Positions 18,347-25,577 of a DNA stretch of 64,000 bases are shown piece by piece. The position numbers and the translations under genes were made by a program. The DNA is taken from contig NZ_FNCS01000001.1 of assembly GCF_900100665.1 (NCBI RefSeq), forward strand, positions 727,119 through 791,118. The letters are read 5' to 3'. The DNA comes from Pelagibacterium luteolum. GTDB taxonomy: Bacteria; Pseudomonadota; Alphaproteobacteria; Rhizobiales; Devosiaceae. Numbering within the stretch: position 1 is the first letter of the stretch; every line of letters begins with the position of its first letter. The notes under the pieces were generated by a model, which made no database searches, was not told the DNA's origin, and saw nothing but the letters and a program-made list of their open reading frames with translations.

Positions 18347-19264
18347 ATGTTCATCGATGCGCACGCCCACATGATTTCCCGCACGACCGATGATTATCAG
18401 GCCATGGCGGCGGCCGGTGTCGTTGCGTTGATCGAGCCGTCATTCTGGATCGGGCAGCCACGGACGTTCATTGGCAGCTATGTCGACTATCTCTCCCACA
18501 TCGTGGGGTTCGAGCGGTTCCGCGCGTCCCAGTTCGGCATCCGGCACTATTGCACCATTGGGCTCAATTCCAAGGAAGCCAATAACGAAGAACTGGCTGA
18601 GGGCGTGATGGAGATCCTGACCCAGTTCGCACTCAAGGACGGCGTCGTGGCGATCGGGGAAATCGGCTATGACGAGCAGACCCCGCTTGAAGACAAATAT
18701 TTCCGTGCCCAGCTTGAACTCGCCAAAGAGCTTGAGCTGCCGATCATGGTGCACACGCCGCACCGGGACAAAAAGAAGGGTACGCTCCGTTCGATGGAGG
18801 TTTGCCTCGAGCACGGTATCGATCCCAAGATGATCGTGATCGATCACAATAACGAAGAGACCGTCGACGACGTTCTTGATCGGGGGTTCTGGGCAGCGTT
18901 TTCGATCTATCCATCCACCAAGATGGGCAATGTGCGCATGGTGGAACTGCTCAAGCGCTATGGCGGTGACCGGATCATTCTCGACTCGGCGACCGATTGG
19001 GGGATTTCCGATCCGCTCGCCGTGCCCAAGACCGCCGAACTTGCGCGGCAGGAAGGCGTGTCCGAAGATGCGATCAGAAAAGCCACGTATCTGAACGCGT
19101 TGACCGCTTACGGCCAATCGGGACAGATGAGCGAAAACGACTGGACCGATGGCATTGATATCGATCAGACGGCGCTGCACGAAGGCAATTCGATCCTGCG
19201 GGGCGGGCGCGAACCCGTGGTCGCCGATGGGGCGACACGTAAGGGTTCCTTGATCATCGAATAG
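18347..19264 (+). CDS. eboB: EboB: TatD-family metal-dependent hydrolase
   Basis: A 305-residue TatD/amidohydrolase-fold protein. The family motif is the very start, FIDAHAHMISR, giving the HxH metal pair, followed by GEIGYDE near residue 104, IMVHTPHRDKKK near residue 133 and a final ILDSATDWG with the conserved aspartate near residue 210. The ATG at 18347 has CAGGAG seven bases upstream. It is co-directional with eboA and idi. TatD relatives are nucleases or lactonase-like hydrolases; the Ebo substrate is unknown. Confidence 0.87.
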   Translation: MFIDAHAHMISRTTDDYQAMAAAGVVALIEPSFWIGQPRTFIGSYVDYLSHIVGFERFRASQFGIRHYCTIGLNSKEANNEELAEGVMEILTQFALKDGVVAIGEIGYDEQTPLEDKYFRAQLELAKELELPIMVHTPHRDKKKGTLRSMEVCLEHGIDPKMIVIDHNNEETVDDVLDRGFWAAFSIYPSTKMGNVRMVELLKRYGGDRIILDSATDWGISDPLAVPKTAELARQEGVSEDAIRKATYLNALTAYGQSGQMSENDWTDGIDIDQTALHEGNSILRGGREPVVADGATRKGSLIIE

Positions 19265-19273
19265 GCTCGTGAG

Positions 19274-19825
19274 ATGACCGCCAGCGAATATTTTGATGAT
19301 GCGCTTGAGGAATTGATCACCGGGGTCGACGATCAAGGCGAGCCCTACCCGATTGGCAAGCTCGACGCTCATCGCGCGAGCATCCGGCACAGGGCGGTGT
19401 CGATCTTCCTGTTCCGGGGCGATCAGCTGTTGCTGCAGCAACGAGCCGGTGTGAAGTATCATGCGCCTCTTCAATGGGCCAACTCGGCGTGCTCGCACCC
19501 GCGCTGGGGCGAAGACAGCAAGGCCTGCGCAAAACGCACTTTGCGGCGCGAACTCTCATTGGAAACGCCGCTGCGGTTAGCCGGCTCCATTGCCTACGAC
19601 GCCCCGATCGGCACGCTCTTTGAAAACGAGGTGGTCGACTGTTTTCGTGGCGATCTAGCTCCGGATATCGAACTCGACAATTTGGGATCACCCGAAGTGG
19701 CCAACCTGAAACTCGTTTCGGTTGCGGTCCTTAATGAAGCGATTAGAACGCGGTGCCAGGACTTTGCGCCGTGGTTCCGCATCTATGTCGACCGAGGGCT
19801 GGTTCATGAGATTCTGGCAGCATGA
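19274..19825 (+). CDS. idi: Isopentenyl-diphosphate delta-isomerase, type 1
   Basis: A 183-residue Nudix-fold enzyme that interconverts isopentenyl and dimethylallyl diphosphate. The catalytic cysteine is in WANSACSHPRWGE near residue 73 and the catalytic glutamate in LFENEVVDCF near residue 117; the Nudix helix is seen as KRTLRRELSLE. It starts 9 bases after the eboB stop, so it is part of the eboAB unit. Its presence supports a prenyl step in the Ebo route (EboC being a UbiA-type transferase). Confidence 0.92.
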   Translation: MTASEYFDDALEELITGVDDQGEPYPIGKLDAHRASIRHRAVSIFLFRGDQLLLQQRAGVKYHAPLQWANSACSHPRWGEDSKACAKRTLRRELSLETPLRLAGSIAYDAPIGTLFENEVVDCFRGDLAPDIELDNLGSPEVANLKLVSVAVLNEAIRTRCQDFAPWFRIYVDRGLVHEILAA

Positions 19826-19862
19826 GGGTGAGAAAGGCAGTTGCAACACTCAAGTTGGTACT

Positions 19863-19874
19863 CTAGTATCCTAG
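19863..19874. promoter_or_regulatory. Regulon operator, site c (CTAGTATCCTAG)
   Basis: A full match to the consensus, 12 bases before the GAGGAGGA site and 24 bases before the start of the exported TIM-barrel gene. Confidence 0.75.
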
Positions 19875-19898
19875 ATGTCACAGATTGAGGAGGATGAC

Positions 19899-20834
19899 AT
19901 GAATTCACCAAAAGTGTTTGGTGCGACTTTGCTGGCGGGAGCCGGCGCGCTCGCCATGATGGCGGCGCTCACTTCCGCCCCCGCTTTCGCGCAGTCTTCG
20001 GAAATGTCCCATCTCGGCATTCCGGTCGACCGTATCGGGCTTGTCGGTTTCACCGTCCGCGACCAGCTTGGCGAAGACCCGCGCGCCACGATCGAGGCCG
20101 TCGCAGCGTGCGGCATCGAAAATATCGAATTCTCGGGCCCCGATCTCGAGGGCGACGTTCCGAGCTTCCAGGGCGTCGACGTCAACCAGATCTCAGAATT
20201 TGCCGACGAGTTCGGCTTTTCGGTGCCCTCGCTCGGGGTTAATGCCGGTGATCTGCAGGATCGACTGGATAAGGTGATCGAGGCGGCACAGGCAGTCGGT
20301 GCGAGCTATGTGCGCATCAGCGGCAATCGTCCTCAGGAGGGTGTGGCTCAAACCGAGGACGACTATCTCGCGCTCGCGGAAATCCTCAACACGGCTGGCG
20401 GACCGCTGCAGGAAGCCGGCATCACCGTGGCCTATCACAACCACGGTTGGGAGTTCGAAGACCTCGGCGATGGCCGCACCGGCATGGATGTGCTCTTGGC
20501 CGAGACCGATCCCGAAAGCGTCGCGTTCGAACTCGATCTTTACTGGTCAGAAACCGGCGGCGGCGATGCCATCGCGCTGATCGAAGATCATCCCGGCCGT
20601 TTCCCGCTGCTGCACGTCAAGGACGCCATGATGGTGACCAATGATGCGGGCGAAGAAGCGCCAACATTTGCGACCGTGGGCCAAGGCTATATCGACTTCG
20701 CCGCGATCTTCGAGCACGCCGAAACCGCGGGCACTGAATACTTCTTTATCGAAAACGATCAGCCCGATCCCGATGGGGTGACCGTTGCTTGCGAGAGCTA
20801 CGACTACATGGTCAGCGCCGAAGCGCCGAACTGA
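19899..20834 (+). CDS. Exported sugar isomerase/epimerase-like TIM-barrel protein
   Basis: A 311-residue protein with a clear Sec signal peptide (MNSPKV start, hydrophobic core, cleavage near AFAQSS, about residue 31) and an AP-endonuclease-2/xylose-isomerase-like TIM barrel. Metal-ligand motifs are visible: GIENIEFSG, VAYHNHGWEFE (His and Glu ligands near residue 180), FELDLYW and LHVKDAM. Such enzymes are usually cytoplasmic; the exported ones belong with periplasmic keto-sugar pathways and may act as lyases or hydratases on 3-keto-glycosides. The ATG at 19899 has GAGGAGGA upstream; an in-frame ATG at 19875 lacks a site. It is the only gene of its unit. Confidence 0.85.
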   Translation: MNSPKVFGATLLAGAGALAMMAALTSAPAFAQSSEMSHLGIPVDRIGLVGFTVRDQLGEDPRATIEAVAACGIENIEFSGPDLEGDVPSFQGVDVNQISEFADEFGFSVPSLGVNAGDLQDRLDKVIEAAQAVGASYVRISGNRPQEGVAQTEDDYLALAEILNTAGGPLQEAGITVAYHNHGWEFEDLGDGRTGMDVLLAETDPESVAFELDLYWSETGGGDAIALIEDHPGRFPLLHVKDAMMVTNDAGEEAPTFATVGQGYIDFAAIFEHAETAGTEYFFIENDQPDPDGVTVACESYDYMVSAEAPN

Positions 20835-20873
20835 GATTGCGAAGGGGCCCGACGCTCTTTCCAACCTAATGAG

Positions 20874-20901
20874 ATGGCCGCTCTTCGGGGCGGCCATTTT
20901 T
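20874..20901 (+). terminator. Terminator between the TIM-barrel gene and gntR
   Basis: An 8-bp stem ATGGCCGC/GCGGCCAT with an 8-base loop followed by five T; convergent genes lie on both sides. Confidence 0.8.
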
Positions 20902-20906
20902 CGTTG

Positions 20907-21602
20907 TCAGATAATGTCCAGCGCAGAACGGACATGCTTGTCCATCCGCTTGGCGGCAAGATCGGGATCGCTCTCTTCGATTGCCTCGAGGATCCCCAGA
21001 TGCTCCTCATAGGCCGTCGCCGCGCGACCGGGGATGGCGCTTTGCAGGCTGAGCCGTGCGCGATCCACATGCGTCTTGCTCGAGAGGATCAACTGCCAGG
21101 CTTCCGGAACGCCCGCGGTTTCCGCAAGCAAGGCGTGGAATGTCTCATCGACGTCAAAAAAGCCGATATAGTCGTCGCGGGCACTGAATTCTTCCTGTAG
21201 CGCCAGAATGCGCCTGAACGGCTTGGCGTCGAAGGTCTTGAGATCGGCAAGCCGACGTACGACAGCGGTTTCGAGCGCGCTGCGGCAGAACACCGCCGAA
21301 ACGATTTTCCGCCGGTCGATGGGGGCGACGATCGAGCCGACCTGGGGGCGGGTTTCCACCAGCCCTTCCTTGGCCAGTTGTTGCAGCGCCGCGCGCAAAG
21401 GGGTGCGGCTGACGCCGATGACCTCGGAAAATTTGGCTTCAAAGATCGGCGTTCCCGGGGCCAGCCTGTTCTGGACAATGGCCTTGCGCATGGACTCATA
21501 GATCTGGGATGCCATGGGGCGGCTGTAGTTGAGGCGTACGTCACGCAGCGCCTCTGCGTACAGCGCCCCGATCGAATGCGTTTCTCGCGCGATTTTTGCC
21601 AT
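20907..21602 (-). CDS. GntR/FadR-family (FCD) transcriptional regulator
   Basis: A 231-residue regulator with an N-terminal winged helix (about residues 22-90, FSEVIGVSRTPLRAALQQLAKEGLV) and an FCD ligand-binding domain (about 95-225, with the metal/ligand positions around DVDETFHALL and YEEHLGILEAI). The ATG at 21602 has GAGGGGATC directly upstream. It is the only regulator inside the 12.4-32.3 kb region that carries six copies of CTAGTATMCTAG, whose GTATAC centre suits FadR-type proteins; it is therefore the best candidate repressor of that regulon. The ligand is probably a sugar acid or keto sugar, by inference. Confidence 0.85.
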   Translation of the reverse strand: MAKIARETHSIGALYAEALRDVRLNYSRPMASQIYESMRKAIVQNRLAPGTPIFEAKFSEVIGVSRTPLRAALQQLAKEGLVETRPQVGSIVAPIDRRKIVSAVFCRSALETAVVRRLADLKTFDAKPFRRILALQEEFSARDDYIGFFDVDETFHALLAETAGVPEAWQLILSSKTHVDRARLSLQSAIPGRAATAYEEHLGILEAIEESDPDLAAKRMDKHVRSALDII

Positions 21603-21808
21603 GATCCCCTCTTTCAAAGCCCGGGTATGCCAGCGTCGGTCCATGCGACTGATATACCAGATAAGACTTAAGTTGTATGTTAGCGGCGGCCGGTATTCAA
21701 CCACACTTGACTGCTAAAGCACGCCTGATGCAGGGGTTTTACCCAGCAGGGCGCCTTTTCCAGCGAAACGGTAACACAGGGGTTGCGGAGGTCCAAATAG
21801 GGTGTATG

Positions 21809-21820
21809 CTAGTATCCTAG
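21809..21820. promoter_or_regulatory. Regulon operator, site d (CTAGTATCCTAG)
   Basis: An exact copy of site c, 48 bases before the tctC start and on the upstream side of gntR, so it could also affect the gntR promoter about 200 bases away. Confidence 0.75.
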
Positions 21821-21868
21821 CTGATGAGCGTAGCGCTCTTGGCGATGCTAATGCATGGGAGGAACAGC

Positions 21869-22903
21869 ATGCTTTCAATCCGCACACTCGCTGCCACGAT
21901 GGCGGTTTCCGCAGTGGCCCTTTCGGCGGCCGTCGTCAATGCACAGGAGTGGTCCCCGGATCGCCCGATCAACATCATCGTTCCCTGGGGCGCCGGTGGC
22001 GCGACCGATCAGGTCAGCCGCGTGACGGCACCGGTTCTGGCCGAGGCGCTGGGGACCGATGTTGTCGTCGTCAACCAGCCTGGCGCGTCGGGCGCGGTAG
22101 GAACTCAGGAGGTGCTCGGCGGTAATTCGGACGGCTATACCTTCTTGGGAAATGCTATTGCCGATGCGGCCACCTATTCGGTAACCGGCCTGATCGAAGG
22201 CACCTCGATCGATGATTGGCATGTCTATGTCACCGTCGCAAACGTTGCCGTCGTCAGCGTTCCCGCCAACAGCCCTTACGAAGATTTCGGCGACTTGCTT
22301 GCTGCCTTTGAGGAAGAGGGAGGCAACGTCACTGTTGCGACCGCCGGCGTCAGTTCAGCGGGCGGCACGGCAATCTCGACCATCGCTGAGGCAGGCGGGT
22401 TTGACTACAATCTGGTTGCCTATGATGGCGGCGCGGCAGCGACCGTTGCTGCGGCATCGGGCGAAGCCATGGTCACAACGCAGCTCGCCGGCGAGCAGGC
22501 CGAGCTCATTCGCGGGGGCAGGTTGCGCCCATTGGCCGTAATTTCCGAGCAGCCGCTTGAGATGGAAGGCGTCGACCCGATTCCGCCTGTCACCGAATGG
22601 CTGCCCGACGTCAATATTGCCTACCAGTATTTCGGTATCCTCGTCCCACAGGGCGTGCCTGACGATGTGGTGGCGACGCTCGATGCGATCTGGGCAGAGG
22701 ATGTCGTCAATTCGGAAGCGTTGCGCTCTTACGCAATGACGGCCGGTGCGCTGTTCGACCCGGCATATGGCGACGAAGCACGCGAAATGATCGCCTCGGG
22801 AATCGTTGCTCAAGCGTGCGCCGCCGTCGAGCGCGGAGATGCCGTCAACGACCCTTCAACGATCGGGGTCGATTGCGAAGCTGGCGAAATCACACAGCAG
22901 TAA
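21869..22903 (+). CDS. tctC: Tripartite tricarboxylate transporter, periplasmic binding protein
   Basis: A 344-residue Bug/TctC-family binding protein. The signal peptide ends near VNAQE (about residue 26), followed by the family signature RPINIIVPWGAGGATD near residue 32. The ATG at 21869 has GGGAGGA five bases upstream, and operator site d lies before it. Together with tctB and tctA it forms a sodium- or proton-driven importer for a carboxylated compound. The substrate is not readable from sequence; the neighbours (mannonate dehydratase, keto-sugar enzymes) suggest a sugar acid, not citrate. Confidence 0.87.
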   Translation: MLSIRTLAATMAVSAVALSAAVVNAQEWSPDRPINIIVPWGAGGATDQVSRVTAPVLAEALGTDVVVVNQPGASGAVGTQEVLGGNSDGYTFLGNAIADAATYSVTGLIEGTSIDDWHVYVTVANVAVVSVPANSPYEDFGDLLAAFEEEGGNVTVATAGVSSAGGTAISTIAEAGGFDYNLVAYDGGAAATVAAASGEAMVTTQLAGEQAELIRGGRLRPLAVISEQPLEMEGVDPIPPVTEWLPDVNIAYQYFGILVPQGVPDDVVATLDAIWAEDVVNSEALRSYAMTAGALFDPAYGDEAREMIASGIVAQACAAVERGDAVNDPSTIGVDCEAGEITQQ

Positions 22904-22911
22904 TGTTGACC

Positions 22912-22947
22912 ATGTGCTGGAGGGCGCAGGCTCTCCAGCACATTTTT
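22912..22947 (+). terminator. Stem-loop with T-run between tctC and tctB
   Basis: A 10-bp perfect stem (22913-22922 with 22933-22942) around a 10-base loop followed by five T. It probably acts as a partial terminator or message stabiliser that keeps the binding protein in excess over the membrane subunits. Confidence 0.7.
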
Positions 22948-22966
22948 GTAGTCCAGAGGCCAGGAT

Positions 22967-23485
22967 ATGACTTCCGATACAGGGCAGCAGTCCGTCAGGG
23001 ATAAGGCGGACTTCATCACAGGCTTGGTCTTTGTCGTATTGGGGGCAGTGGTGTTCTACCTCTCCTATACGATGCCCCGCCTGGAAGCGCGCAATATTCA
23101 CCCCACGACCATTCCCGGCCTCGTACCGATGGCGCTAGGCGCCGGGCTTTTCGTTCTCGGCGGGCTGTTGGCGGTCAAGGCGCGAAAAGGCATCGCGGGC
23201 GAATGGGAAAGCTTCTTCGCGGTGTTCCGCACCCTGGAGGTCGCGCGATCCATGGCGGCGCTTGGCCTCGTGCTCGTGTTCACCCTGGTGCTGGTCGGAT
23301 CGATGCCCTTTTGGGCCGCTTCCATGATTTTCCTCTTTGCCTTCGTGGTCATGATGGAAGGGGTTCTGACCCCAACCCGAGCCTCCTGGACGAGTATCCT
23401 GCTCTGGGCCGCGCTGACTGCGGCGCTCGCCGGAAGCGCCATCTATTATCTTTTCGCCGAACTGTTCCTCGTTCGGCTTCCGTAG
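22967..23485 (+). CDS. tctB: Tripartite tricarboxylate transporter, small membrane subunit
   Basis: A 172-residue inner-membrane protein with four hydrophobic segments (about residues 18-38, 50-65, 90-130 as a pair, and 145-165), the layout of TctB. It lies between tctC and tctA, with 7 bases to tctA. ATG at 22967 follows a CCAGGATA region. Confidence 0.85.
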   Translation: MTSDTGQQSVRDKADFITGLVFVVLGAVVFYLSYTMPRLEARNIHPTTIPGLVPMALGAGLFVLGGLLAVKARKGIAGEWESFFAVFRTLEVARSMAALGLVLVFTLVLVGSMPFWAASMIFLFAFVVMMEGVLTPTRASWTSILLWAALTAALAGSAIYYLFAELFLVRLP

Positions 23486-23492
23486 GTGAACC

Positions 23493-25052
23493 ATGTTTGA
23501 CGGACTCGTTTTACTGGGCCAGGGCATTGGTCACTTCCTGACGCCCGAAGGCATTTTCAACGTCATCTGGGCGACCCTTCTAGGTCTTGCGATCGGCATT
23601 TTGCCCGGCCTGACAGCGACGATGGGTGTCGCCCTTTTGGTGACGCTCACCTATGGAATGGAAACCTCCCAGGCCATTCTGACGCTGATGAGCGTCTATC
23701 TGGGATCGATCTTTGGCGGGAGCCGCACGGCCATCCTCCTCAATATCCCCGGCACGCCGGCAAGCGCCGCGACGTCTCTTGACGGCTATCCGCTGGCCCA
23801 GCAGGGGCGCGCGGGTCTCGCCATGGGGCTCGCCACCACGTCATCGACGCTTGGCACTTTGGTCGGCATATTCTTTCTGGCTCTGCTCGCGCCGCTTTTG
23901 ACCGAAGTTGCCCTGAATTTCGGGACATACGAGTTTTTCTGGCTCGCCGTATTCGGTGTTGTGATTTCGGGCCAGCTCAGTGGCTCCGATACGCCGATCA
24001 AGGGATACGTCACCGGCATTCTCGGCCTGCTTGCAGCGACAGTGGGTATGGAAAGCCTGCACGCCTACCAGCGCTTCACCTTCGGAATTCCCCAGCTTGG
24101 CGCCGGCATCGACATCATACCAGCCATGGTGGGTGCGTTCGGGCTAGCTGAAATTCTGTCTCAGATCAAGCGCCAGCCGACCCTGCTGACGAGAACGGTT
24201 ACAGACCGCGTAGTGCCGACATTGAAGGAAGTTTTTCAATATTGGAAAACGATCATCCGGTCGGGCGTCATCGGGACCTTTGTCGGCATTATCCCCGGCG
24301 TTGGCGAAGATGTGGGCGCATGGTCGTCCTATGCTGCAGCCAAGCGCTTTTCCAAAAAACCCCAGGAGTTTGGCAAGGGCAGCCAGGAAGGCTTGATTGC
24401 TGCTGAGACTGGCAACAACGCGGTCGTTTCCGGCGCGATGATCCCCACGCTCACGCTCGCATTGCCGGGCTCTGCAGCAGCCGCGGTCCTCATCGCAGCG
24501 ATGTATATCCACGGGGTCCGTCCTGGACCGATGCTGATGATCGAGAACGCGCCGTTCCTCTATCAGGTCGTGGGCATGCTGTTGCTCGCGACGCTGGCCA
24601 ATCTGGTGTTCGGTCTTACGCTGACCAAGCTGTTCATCAAGATCGTTTCGATCCCCCAGGATCGCCTTATGGCGGTGATTGCGGTGCTCTGCGTGGTGGG
24701 GTCGTTTGCGATCACCCAGCGCATGTTCGACGTCTATGTGATGCTTGGCTTTGGCGTAATTGGCTTTCTCCTGCGGGAGATGCGGTATCCGATGGCGCCC
24801 TTGGTGCTCGGGATCGTGCTTGGTGACCTGCTCGACAGCAATTTACGGCGCGGCCTGGGTCTGACCAACGGTGATTGGACGCCGTTCTTTACTCGCCCGA
24901 TCAGCTTGGTGCTGTTCCTCATCGTCGCCGTGACCATCGTGCTGAGCATACCGCCAATAAGCCGCGGGTTGGGCAGGCTTTTGGCCAATCTGACCCGGCG
25001 CAAGACAGTTACAGAACCATCCGTCCCCGACGGCCCTCGACCAAAGGAGTAG
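23493..25052 (+). CDS. tctA: Tripartite tricarboxylate transporter, large permease subunit
   Basis: A 519-residue permease with about eleven to twelve membrane segments. The TctA hallmark GILPGLTATMGVALLV near residue 30 and its inverted-repeat partner GIIPGVGEDVGAWSSYA near residue 265 are both present, as is GSIFGGSRTAILLNIPGTP. It overlaps the ribosome site of the following cytochrome gene (2 bases apart), so transport and oxidation genes share one message. Confidence 0.93.
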   Translation: MFDGLVLLGQGIGHFLTPEGIFNVIWATLLGLAIGILPGLTATMGVALLVTLTYGMETSQAILTLMSVYLGSIFGGSRTAILLNIPGTPASAATSLDGYPLAQQGRAGLAMGLATTSSTLGTLVGIFFLALLAPLLTEVALNFGTYEFFWLAVFGVVISGQLSGSDTPIKGYVTGILGLLAATVGMESLHAYQRFTFGIPQLGAGIDIIPAMVGAFGLAEILSQIKRQPTLLTRTVTDRVVPTLKEVFQYWKTIIRSGVIGTFVGIIPGVGEDVGAWSSYAAAKRFSKKPQEFGKGSQEGLIAAETGNNAVVSGAMIPTLTLALPGSAAAAVLIAAMYIHGVRPGPMLMIENAPFLYQVVGMLLLATLANLVFGLTLTKLFIKIVSIPQDRLMAVIAVLCVVGSFAITQRMFDVYVMLGFGVIGFLLREMRYPMAPLVLGIVLGDLLDSNLRRGLGLTNGDWTPFFTRPISLVLFLIVAVTIVLSIPPISRGLGRLLANLTRRKTVTEPSVPDGPRPKE

Positions 25053-25054
25053 AT

Positions 25055-25516
25055 ATGTCCATTTACCGCAACCTCGGTGGGGTGGCGCTTGCCGCGTTTT
25101 GTCTCGTGTCTCTGCCTATCGCAACATCGCTGGCCCAGGACGCTGAGCAGGAAAGCGAGGCCGTTCAAGAGGACGGCGACGCCGCCGAACTGAGCCCCAT
25201 CACTTTCACAGCGCCTCAGGCGATTGGTGGTGGCGGAAATTATGCGCGCTCATGCGCTTCCTGCCACGGGGCCGAGCTGGAGGGCTCTGCGGGCCCGGCG
25301 CTGTCGGGAGCTAATTTCTCCTGGCTCGACCGGTCCGTCGCCGACTTGCACGCCTACATCCAGGACCTGATGCCTGCCGACGCACCGGGCAGTCTCTCGG
25401 ACGCACAGGTCTCCACGATCATCGCCTTCATGGCGCAAAAACAGGGCATGGAAGCGGGCGACGAACCGATCTCGACCGATCCTGCAGACCTGGAATCGGT
25501 GAGGTTCGGCCAATAG
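25055..25516 (+). CDS. Periplasmic cytochrome c, single heme
   Basis: A 153-residue exported protein. A Sec signal ends near SLAQDA (about residue 27), then an acidic linker, then a cytochrome c domain with the heme motif CASCH near residue 66 and a likely Met ligand in LMPADAPG near residue 107. AAGGAG at 25044-25049 fixes the ATG at 25055. It stands directly before the large dehydrogenase gene and is probably its electron acceptor; in many relatives the cytochrome domain is fused to the dehydrogenase instead. Confidence 0.87.
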   Translation: MSIYRNLGGVALAAFCLVSLPIATSLAQDAEQESEAVQEDGDAAELSPITFTAPQAIGGGGNYARSCASCHGAELEGSAGPALSGANFSWLDRSVADLHAYIQDLMPADAPGSLSDAQVSTIIAFMAQKQGMEAGDEPISTDPADLESVRFGQ

Positions 25517-25534
25517 CCGCCGCCAATCCGCATT

Positions 25535-25555
25535 GCGGCCCTCCCCCGTGGCCGC
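25535..25555 (+). other. Intercistronic hairpin between cytochrome and dehydrogenase genes
   Basis: A 6-bp GCGGCC/GGCCGC stem with a 9-base loop, 20 bases before the dehydrogenase start. It has no proper T-run and may set the ratio of the two proteins. Confidence 0.4.
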
Positions 25556-25577
25556 ACCTTTTGGAGGAGTGAGAAAA

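Noticed and set aside
21869-25052. Assigning TctABC to citrate or tricarboxylate uptake
   Set aside because: The family transports many carboxylates and the neighbours are sugar-acid and keto-sugar genes; substrate left open.
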